Positions 19,795 through 24,758 of a stretch of DNA of 24,758 nucleotides are shown piece by piece. Source of the stretch: a virus; IMG/VR virus record IMGVR_UViG_3300042945_002475, positions 1 through 24,758 of that record, one strand, 5' to 3'. The position numbers were made by a program, and so were the translations under genes. The notes below the pieces were generated by a model that saw nothing but the letters and a program-made list of their open reading frames with translations, was not told the DNA's origin and ran no database searches. Each line of letters starts with the position of its first letter. Within the stretch, counting starts at the first letter, position 1.

Positions 19795-20831
19795 TGAATT
19801 CACTCGATAAACAATACCAAGATTTACTCCAAGACATTTTGGATAATGGAGTAAAAAAAGAAACTAGAAATGGAGGAACCAAATCTATTTTTGGTTATAC
19901 AATCCGTCATAATATGAGTGAAGGGTTTCCTGTATTAACAACCAAAAAAATGGCGTGGAAGACGATGGTAACCGAACTTCTCTGGTTCCTTCGTGGTGAT
20001 AGTGATATTAGATTTCTTTGGGAAAACAATTGTACAATTTGGGATGGTGATTGGGAAAAACATTATAAAACAACTTGTTCTAAACCATATACACTTGAAG
20101 AAGTTAAACAAAAGGTAAAAGATGGTAACCATAACTTTCACGATTCAATGTTTGATATGGGCCCTATCTATGGTAAGCAATGGAGACAATGGAGTGCAGG
20201 TTCTTTAGAAGATAAACATGGTTTTGGTAAAATAGACCAAATCACAAACCTAATCAACGACCTTAAAACAAATCCTGATTCAAGACGACTAATGGTTTCG
20301 GCGTGGAATCCTGCGGATTTAGAAGCGTCCGTTCTTCCACCTTGTCATTATGGATTTCAAGTTTATACAAGAGAGTTGAGTTTAGAAGAAAGAAGATCAT
20401 TAGTCAGTCAAGAAGTGTTTAATAAAATCTATAATGGGGGAGGACCTGACACTTTATCTCATTCTGAAATTAATCAATGGAATATCCCAACCAGAGCAAT
20501 CTCTTTAATGTATAATTGCAGAAGCCAGGACGTACCATTAGGAACACCATTCAATTTAGCGTCTTATGGATTACTTCTAATTATATTGGCGAAAGAAGTT
20601 AATATGGTTCCTGAAGAATTGATTTCAAATATGGGAGATTGTCACATATACCTAAATCAAATTGATGGTGTGAAAGAACAATTAACAAGAGAACCATTTG
20701 AGTTACCAACTCTTAATCCGTTCCCAAATTATGAAGGGTCAAGACCATCCATAGAATCTTATGTTATTAGTGATTTTACACTTAAAAATTACCAATCACA
20801 CCCAAGTATAAAAATACCACTCTCAAATTAA
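19794..20831 (+). CDS. thyA: Thymidylate synthase
   Basis: The 345-residue product is a folate-dependent thymidylate synthase: RNGGTKSIFGYTIRHNM, FPVLTTKKMAWK, the catalytic Cys184 in LPPCHYGFQV, PDSRRLMVSAWNP (residues 161-173), RSQDVPLGTPFNLASYGLL, GDCHIYLNQ. It makes dTMP from dUMP with methylene-tetrahydrofolate. It is longer than the 264-residue E. coli enzyme because of two insertions (around residues 83-120 and 195-230), which also occur in several phage ThyA enzymes. It raises dTTP for phage DNA. It shares a base with the DUF1653 stop and is followed after four bases by a small protein. Confidence 0.97.
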   Translation: MNSLDKQYQDLLQDILDNGVKKETRNGGTKSIFGYTIRHNMSEGFPVLTTKKMAWKTMVTELLWFLRGDSDIRFLWENNCTIWDGDWEKHYKTTCSKPYTLEEVKQKVKDGNHNFHDSMFDMGPIYGKQWRQWSAGSLEDKHGFGKIDQITNLINDLKTNPDSRRLMVSAWNPADLEASVLPPCHYGFQVYTRELSLEERRSLVSQEVFNKIYNGGGPDTLSHSEINQWNIPTRAISLMYNCRSQDVPLGTPFNLASYGLLLIILAKEVNMVPEELISNMGDCHIYLNQIDGVKEQLTREPFELPTLNPFPNYEGSRPSIESYVISDFTLKNYQSHPSIKIPLSN

Positions 20832-20835
20832 AATT

Positions 20836-21069
20836 ATGAACCAACAAAACGATTGGAATGACCCACAATTATCAGATGGTGATTTCCCACAACAAAACAA
20901 AACAAAATTCCAAGTAGGAGACAAGGCAATTAAAGTTAAAGGATATAAGTTTCCTTGCACCATCGTATCAGTATTTCAAACCGTAGAAGGTAATGTTCGA
21001 GTAGTAGGTGAGATGGACGAATACGGACTTCTTCACATATTCAACGAAGATCAATTAGAAAAGGTATGA
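20836..21069 (+). CDS. Small barrel-like protein, 77 aa
   Basis: The 77-residue product has a polar, Asn/Gln-rich N-terminus, then FQVGDKAIKVKGYKFPCTIVSVFQT and a second strand pair around VRVVGEMD and HIFNEDQL. The VGD-x motif and strand pattern fit a small SH3/KOW-like barrel, similar to the genes at 6101 and 6890. It starts four bases after thyA and overlaps the next gene by four bases (ATGA). Function is unknown. Confidence 0.6.
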   Translation: MNQQNDWNDPQLSDGDFPQQNKTKFQVGDKAIKVKGYKFPCTIVSVFQTVEGNVRVVGEMDEYGLLHIFNEDQLEKV

Positions 21070-21260
21070 AGTTTATAAAATACCTACTACTATGGATTTC
21101 TGGTAATCTTTCCATACCATTTTGGATGGTTGGGCATGTACATCTAACAATGAACGTCTATCAAGATATACAAGAGATTATTGCATCATTCATTATGAAT
21201 ATATTAGTTGGTGTTGGTTTTTATATTAGTTGGATGGATTATAAAAAAGAAAATAAATAA
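21066..21260 (+). CDS. Small two-helix membrane protein, 64 aa
   Basis: The 64-residue product has likely membrane helices at about residues 5-25 (YLLLWISGNLSIPFWMVGH in part) and 38-56 (IIASFIMNILVGVGFYISW), with a short polar loop between and a basic tail DYKKENK. It overlaps the upstream gene by four bases. Size and topology would suit a holin, and the endolysin gene lies two genes downstream, but this remains inference. Confidence 0.6.
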   Translation: MKFIKYLLLWISGNLSIPFWMVGHVHLTMNVYQDIQEIIASFIMNILVGVGFYISWMDYKKENK

Positions 21261-21266
21261 AAAAAA

Positions 21267-21551
21267 ATGAAAGAAAAAGAAATTAAAACAGAAAAAGTAG
21301 AAAAGAAAAAAGTTTATCGTAGACCCAAAAGAACTGATAAAGATATTAAAGTAATTGATACAAATGATGAAATTAATGAAATGTTTATGCGTTCCGGAGA
21401 AGTTATCCAGAATGTAATAAAAAAACCCAAACAAATTGGTTATTATCGAGTTGGAAGAGGGTTTAATATTTTTTTTGAAAAAAAACCAAATGGTTTGAGA
21501 AGATTTTTTACCAAAGTATTATTGGGTTGGGAGTGGATTGATCAAAAATAA
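21267..21551 (+). CDS. Unassigned basic protein, 94 aa
   Basis: The first 30 residues are Lys/Glu-rich and probably disordered (KEIKTEKVEKKK). The rest contains NEMFMRSGEVIQNVIKK and RVGRGFNIFFEKKPNGLRRFFTKVLLGWEWID, where the Phe/Arg pattern could lie along a membrane. The product has 94 residues, no signal peptide and no known domain. It is followed by the endolysin after 30 bases with a promoter-like sequence. Function is unknown. Confidence 0.6.
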   Translation: MKEKEIKTEKVEKKKVYRRPKRTDKDIKVIDTNDEINEMFMRSGEVIQNVIKKPKQIGYYRVGRGFNIFFEKKPNGLRRFFTKVLLGWEWIDQK

Positions 21552-21567
21552 TGTACTCTTATATTTA
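21538..21567 (+). promoter_or_regulatory. Possible promoter of the endolysin gene (TTG-N19-TAtaTTTA)
   Basis: TTG at 21538-21540, 19 bases, then TATATTTA at 21560-21567, one mismatch from TAnnTTTG. The endolysin ATG is 14 bases further. It is in the correct place and spacing, but the final G is missing. Confidence 0.4.
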
Positions 21568-21581
21568 TCAATAAAAATAAG

Positions 21582-22466
21582 ATGAAAGTATTAAAATTAG
21601 GATCAAAAGGTAAAGAGGTAGAAGACCTCCAAAGGTATTTAAAAATTACAGTAGATGGTGATTTTGGACCAAAAACTGAAGAATCGGTTAAAAAATTTCA
21701 GAAAGAAAATAAATTAACTGTAGATGGTGTTGTTGGTGAAAAAACCTGGAATGTAATGGGATTTGGTATTACCACAGACCTGTCCGAAACAATAACCACA
21801 ACCCCAAAATTAATTATTGACCAAAAGTACATGGATAAAGACGAATATCTGAAAGGTCCAACCAAAAAAGAATATTTGTTTTTACATCATACCGCAGGTG
21901 GTAATAACCCATACCAAGTTATAACCATGTGGAACAACGACACAAGAGGAAGAGTTGGAACTGAATTTGTATTAGGAGGACAATCAGTTTTTAATGGAAA
22001 CACAACTTACGATGGAACAATAGTTCAAGCATTTCCTGAAGGTTGTTATGGATGGCATTTGGGTGAAAATGGTTCCCAATATATGCACACAAATTCTGTT
22101 GGTATTGAAACTTGTAACTTTGGACCAATCAAAAATGGTTTAACTTACACCGGACAAAAGGCTGATCCTAAACAGGTAGTCGAATTAAAAAAATCATTCA
22201 GAGGTTATAAAACTTGGCATCGATATTCTGACAAACAAATTTTAGTATTGAAAGATCTTATTTTATATATTGCAAACAGAGACGGTATTGATATTCGTAA
22301 AGGATTAATTTCTGAAATAAAGTCAAAAGGAGTTGATGCTTTTGAATTTAACAGTGATGCATATTATGGTAAAATAAAAGGTATGTGGACACATACCAAT
22401 ACAAGAAAAGACAAGTCTGACATGTTTCCACAGCAAGAACTGATAGACATGTTGCTTAGTTTATAA
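21582..22466 (+). CDS. Endolysin: peptidoglycan-binding domain plus type 2 amidase
   Basis: The 294-residue product has an N-terminal peptidoglycan-binding domain (residues 4-60: GSKGKEVEDLQRYL, VDGDFGPKTEESVKKFQ, VDGVVGEKTW) and an N-acetylmuramoyl-L-alanine amidase domain (about 92-290) with FLHHTAGG (His102 or 103), GWHLG (His159), MWTHTNT (His271) and Asp280, the zinc-binding and catalytic set. It cleaves the amide bond between MurNAc and L-Ala. No signal peptide is seen, so a holin would be expected to release it. The 3' gap of 90 bases before the next open frame holds only a promoter. Confidence 0.92.
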   Translation: MKVLKLGSKGKEVEDLQRYLKITVDGDFGPKTEESVKKFQKENKLTVDGVVGEKTWNVMGFGITTDLSETITTTPKLIIDQKYMDKDEYLKGPTKKEYLFLHHTAGGNNPYQVITMWNNDTRGRVGTEFVLGGQSVFNGNTTYDGTIVQAFPEGCYGWHLGENGSQYMHTNSVGIETCNFGPIKNGLTYTGQKADPKQVVELKKSFRGYKTWHRYSDKQILVLKDLILYIANRDGIDIRKGLISEIKSKGVDAFEFNSDAYYGKIKGMWTHTNTRKDKSDMFPQQELIDMLLSL

Positions 22467-22495
22467 AAATTTTGTTTTTTATTCCCAGTGACTCT

Positions 22496-22525
22496 TTGAA
22501 ATAATATTTTTTTTTCTTAAATTTG
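22496..22525 (+). promoter_or_regulatory. Bacteroidetes-type promoter (TTG-N19-TAaaTTTG)
   Basis: TTG at 22496-22498, 19 bases, then TAaaTTTG at 22518-22525. It is in the gap after the endolysin, 31 bases before the ATG of a 27-codon frame, and should drive the DUF2452 and phosphoesterase genes. Confidence 0.75.
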
Positions 22526-22556
22526 TATAAACGATTAACTACGTTTTAATTAAGAT

Positions 22557-22640
22557 ATGAAAAAAATATTTGAATTCTTAACATTTTTAGAAAATGAAAG
22601 AATAAAAACAATGATTCACTGTGGAAGAGGAAACTATTAA
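22557..22640 (+). CDS. Possible 27-aa leader peptide before DUF2452
   Basis: The 27-codon frame starts at ATG 22557 behind a promoter and an A/T-rich stretch. It ends at 22640, overlapping the GTG start of the DUF2452 gene by 20 bases. The peptide (start MKKIFEFLTFLENER) has no signal or domain. It may serve to bring ribosomes to the GTG start. It may also be chance. Confidence 0.35.
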   Translation: MKKIFEFLTFLENERIKTMIHCGRGNY

Positions 22641-23016
22641 ATCAAAAAAACCCGATAACGTTTCTGATAATCCAGGTATTCTTCCATACGGAAGTAATGT
22701 TGGGGCACCATCAATTGTTGTTAATGATATACAACATTGGAAAGAACCTAGGGTAATTTCTGTAAATCAACAGTTTGAGGATAAATTTTTGGAACTGAAA
22801 AAAGAGTATGAGAAGTTAATCGAAGAATATAGATGGAATGATTTGGTTTATAAAGCAAAGTTTAGTTTCGAACCAGTCATTGGTAAAGTTTATCATTTGT
22901 ACTATAATAAAAAAGGTATAATATTTCTTTCACTTATTTCACCTAGTGAATGGAAATTAGAACATATTGGATCTTTCAAATATAATCACGACAATAAATG
23001 GATAAAAATAAATTAA
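22621..23016 (+). CDS. DUF2452 family protein
   Basis: The 131-residue product matches DUF2452: KKPDNVSDNPGILPYGSNVGAPSI in parts (DNPGILPYGSNVGAPSI), a helix with VNQQFEDKFLELKKEYEKLIEEYRWNDLVY, and EPVIGKVYHLY, FLSLISPSEW, HIGSFKYNHDNKW. The family is common in Bacteroidetes and some phages and has no known function. The start codon is GTG at 22621; there is no nearby in-frame ATG before the conserved DNPG. It lies one base before the phosphoesterase gene. Confidence 0.9.
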   Translation: MEEETIKSKKPDNVSDNPGILPYGSNVGAPSIVVNDIQHWKEPRVISVNQQFEDKFLELKKEYEKLIEEYRWNDLVYKAKFSFEPVIGKVYHLYYNKKGIIFLSLISPSEWKLEHIGSFKYNHDNKWIKIN

Positions 23017-23017
23017 A

Positions 23018-23710
23018 ATGAAAATCTCAATTATATCTGATACACACAATCACCACAAAAGAATTACAGATGATTTACCGGGTGGGAATTTATTACTTCA
23101 TGCGGGTGACATAAGTTCCATGGGTTATGAACATGAAATAACAGAATTTGCTAAATGGCTTGACAGGTTAAACAGTTATGATCATAAAGTATTTATTGCT
23201 GGTAACCACGACTGGGGATTTCAAAATAACGTAGAGAAAATCAAAGGAATACTTACTGGGTATAAAACCGTTGAGTATATTCAAGATGAATTGATTACCA
23301 TACAAGATGGTGATGGACCTGAAGTTAAAATTTGGGGAAGCCCTTGGCAACCTGAGTTTTATAATTGGGCGTTTAACTTACCAAAAAATGGTGAGGAGTT
23401 AAAAACAAAATGGGATATGATACCTGAAGATATTGATATCTTGATCACTCACGGTCCTGCTTGGGGATTCTTAGATGATGTTGAAGGTCGTAGAGGGGAA
23501 CATTTGGGATGTGAATTGTTGGCAGAAAGAATCAAACAAATTAAACCCAAGATTCATATTTGTGGACATATTCATACTGGTTACGGACATTATTATAATG
23601 GTCACACACACTTCTTCAACGCATCTGTTCTGAATGAAAGATATGCTTATGCACATTTACCCTGGAATTTGGATTGGAACCCGGTAACAAATGAGATTGT
23701 TTTTATCTAA
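23018..23710 (+). CDS. Calcineurin-like metallophosphoesterase
   Basis: The 230-residue product carries all family motifs: ISDTHNHH (Asp8, His10), HAGDIS (Asp31), AGNHDWG (Asn63, His64, Asp65), ITHGPAWG and ICGHIHTGYG. It would use two metals to hydrolyse phosphoesters; the substrate may be a nucleotide, cyclic nucleotide or nucleic acid end. It resembles the YfcE/MPPED type in the SDTH and GHxHxG segments, and is separate in type from the LpxH-like gene at 14604. It begins one base after DUF2452 and is probably co-transcribed with it. Confidence 0.9.
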   Translation: MKISIISDTHNHHKRITDDLPGGNLLLHAGDISSMGYEHEITEFAKWLDRLNSYDHKVFIAGNHDWGFQNNVEKIKGILTGYKTVEYIQDELITIQDGDGPEVKIWGSPWQPEFYNWAFNLPKNGEELKTKWDMIPEDIDILITHGPAWGFLDDVEGRRGEHLGCELLAERIKQIKPKIHICGHIHTGYGHYYNGHTHFFNASVLNERYAYAHLPWNLDWNPVTNEIVFI

Positions 23711-23756
23711 TATTGAATAATTGTTGGACTTGTAATATTTATTTAAAAAAAAGAAA

Positions 23757-24317
23757 ATGGATAAATTAACACAAAAAGTATTAGACCAATTAAAAAAACG
23801 TGGTCTATACGAACAAAACATTGAAGATTTGGATACTGACGATGACGATACAGATGATAATTTTGATGATGAGTCTTCAGACGATGAAGAATCAAATGAT
23901 GAGGATCAAAAAGATGAATTTCAGTCTGTTAATGATGGGACCGAAGAACAATTTTGTGAGATGGTTTGTAAATTACTTCATTCACAAACTCAAGTTCACG
24001 TATTTCATTTAGGTGTAACCGGATCCGGATCTTATGCCGCTCACAAAGCACTTCAAGGTTATTATGAGGGAATCGATGGATTGGTAGATGGACTTATTGA
24101 ATCTTACCAGGGTAAGTATGGACTTTTAAAAAGTTACAAAAGTTTTAAAATTCAAAGTTTCAAATCCATTAAATCAACAATTCAATATTTAGAAAGTCTA
24201 AATGAGATGATCGAAGAAAACAGAGATTGTTGTGATGATAGTTTTATTCAAAACCAGATCGATACCGTCCAAGAATTATTATTTTCGACACTATATAAAT
24301 TAAAGTATCTTTCTTAA
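23757..24317 (+). CDS. DUF5856-like protein with acidic N-terminus
   Basis: The first 20 residues form a helix; residues 24-54 are almost only Asp, Glu, Ser and Asn, a disordered acidic tract. From residue 62 the domain reads EEQFCEMVCKLLHSQTQVHVFHLG, then YAAHKALQGYYEGIDGLVDGLIESYQGKYG, and ends QNQIDTVQELLFSTLYKLKYL. I associate this with DUF5856, a four-helix, ferritin-like family seen in large phages; His and Glu at the SQTQVHVFHLG and HKAL-x-x-YYE sites could hold iron. The acidic tract is not typical. It is followed by a terminator. Confidence 0.7.
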   Translation: MDKLTQKVLDQLKKRGLYEQNIEDLDTDDDDTDDNFDDESSDDEESNDEDQKDEFQSVNDGTEEQFCEMVCKLLHSQTQVHVFHLGVTGSGSYAAHKALQGYYEGIDGLVDGLIESYQGKYGLLKSYKSFKIQSFKSIKSTIQYLESLNEMIEENRDCCDDSFIQNQIDTVQELLFSTLYKLKYLS

Positions 24318-24323
24318 TTCACT

Positions 24324-24348
24324 AAAGGGACTCAGGTCCCTTTTTTTT
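24324..24348 (+). terminator. Intrinsic terminator
   Basis: AAAGGGAC (24324-24331) pairs with GTCCCTTT (24336-24343) around a four-base loop, with eight T in a row from 24341. It ends the + strand unit and lies at the 3' end of the convergent minus-strand gene. Confidence 0.88.
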
Positions 24349-24748
24349 ATTCAAATGAAATATTTAAATTAATATTAACTTTGAATCCCAAAGTGGTTTT
24401 TATAATTTCGTTAATTTTTTCTTTCAAATAATCCTTTACGGTATCACGAGTAACCCCTTCCATTTGATTCATAAAGAAGTCTCCAGAGGACCTATCAATT
24501 GAATTACCAATAACTTTTTCAACATTGGTTACTCTGACATCTAAATTCAAAGTTTCATTATTTTCATTGACTGATTCATATTTAAATGAAATTCTCAATC
24601 TTGGATACCAACCTGTTCTTACTTTGATAATTTCTCCAGATTGAATCATATTTTCTATATCATTAAGCAGATCTTGTTTTTTGGATTCTAAACCCTGCGA
24701 AAAGTCTTTCCAACCTTTTCTTAATTTAACCATGTCATTTTGACTCAA
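24347..24748 (-). CDS. Unassigned protein, probably cut by the right window edge
   Basis: At least 133 residues, reading (L)SQNDMVKLRKGWKDFSQGLESKK, a helical N-terminus, then beta-rich GWYPRLRISFKYESV, LDVRVTNVEKVIG, and a final helix and strand (KINEIIKTTLGF, NINLNISFE). The start listed is a TTG; the frame is open through the last ten bases of the window, so the true start is probably beyond the edge, or at the ATG at 24733. No family is recognised. It is convergent with the DUF5856-like gene and shares its terminator region. Confidence 0.65.
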   Translation of the reverse strand: MSQNDMVKLRKGWKDFSQGLESKKQDLLNDIENMIQSGEIIKVRTGWYPRLRISFKYESVNENNETLNLDVRVTNVEKVIGNSIDRSSGDFFMNQMEGVTRDTVKDYLKEKINEIIKTTLGFKVNINLNISFE

Positions 24749-24758
24749 CTTAATTATG

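Noticed and set aside
21066-21260. Holin
   Set aside because: The two-helix topology fits, but there is no family match and two genes separate it from promoter and endolysin, so it is listed only as a membrane protein.
1-24758. CRISPR array, insertion sequence, integrase or attachment site
   Set aside because: No regularly spaced repeats, transposase or recombinase motifs were seen; the HNH is the only mobile-type gene.

Overview
The window looks like part of a large, AT-rich double-stranded DNA phage that infects a Bacteroidetes (Flavobacterium-like) host. About fifty small genes are packed tightly. Most are on the + strand and many overlap by 1, 4 or 8 bases. Shine-Dalgarno sequences are scarce, and A-rich stretches precede most start codons. 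Eight positions carry promoters of the Bacteroidetes type: a TTG box, 19-20 bases, then TAnnTTTG (one has a single mismatch). Gene content also fits a phage: phage-type DUF3310, a peptidoglycan-binding amidase (endolysin), thymidylate synthase, tRNA and tRNA-like genes, an HNH nuclease and many unassigned small proteins. No virion structural gene is recognisable, so this is an accessory and metabolic region. Origin from a prophage or plasmid cannot be formally excluded.

Layout. Bases 1-2722 hold unassigned genes, a DUF3310 gene and a small membrane protein. Bases 2723-3530 hold a minus-strand DUF192 protein and a Nudix hydrolase. Bases 3534-4906 are one transcription unit (promoter, two unknown genes with a lipoprotein between them) ending in a structured tail and a strong terminator. 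Bases 4905-6696 start with a promoter and an ECF-type sigma factor, followed by a HAD phosphatase, tiny genes and a secreted RlpA-like protein. Bases 6698-9848 are another promoter-led unit with a Cys-rich protein, small barrels, a cREC-type receiver protein, unknowns and a tiny lipoprotein. Bases 9895-11569 hold small genes including a stand-alone Smr domain and a TagD-like cytidylyltransferase.

Bases 11587-11940 form a promoter-led RNA cluster: two odd tRNA-like elements with the same acceptor stem, then an ordinary tRNA-Asp(GTC). An HNH nuclease, an unusual minimal UmuD and a UmuC polymerase follow. A minus-strand three-gene operon (14604-16380) encodes a glycosyltransferase, a GNAT and an LpxH-like phosphoesterase and probably modifies the host envelope. 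UvrC (16420-17694) is short and has codon use unlike its neighbours. Bases 17691-21551 are small genes plus DUF1653 and thymidylate synthase. Bases 21582-24317 hold the endolysin, DUF2452, a calcineurin-like phosphoesterase and a DUF5856-like protein, closed by a terminator. A last minus-strand gene runs to the right edge.

Themes. Several genes serve nucleotide supply (ThyA, Nudix, DUF3310), DNA damage tolerance and repair (UmuD/UmuC, UvrC), RNA handling (tRNA, tRNA-likes, Smr, HAD and cREC families linked elsewhere to RNA repair), and envelope modification or lysis (amidase, RlpA, lipoproteins, GT2/GNAT/LpxH-like). The points most worth following are the paired tRNA-like elements at 11630-11854, the minimal UmuD that lacks the catalytic serine, and start codons placed 4-5 bases after the -7 box, which suggests leaderless mRNAs.
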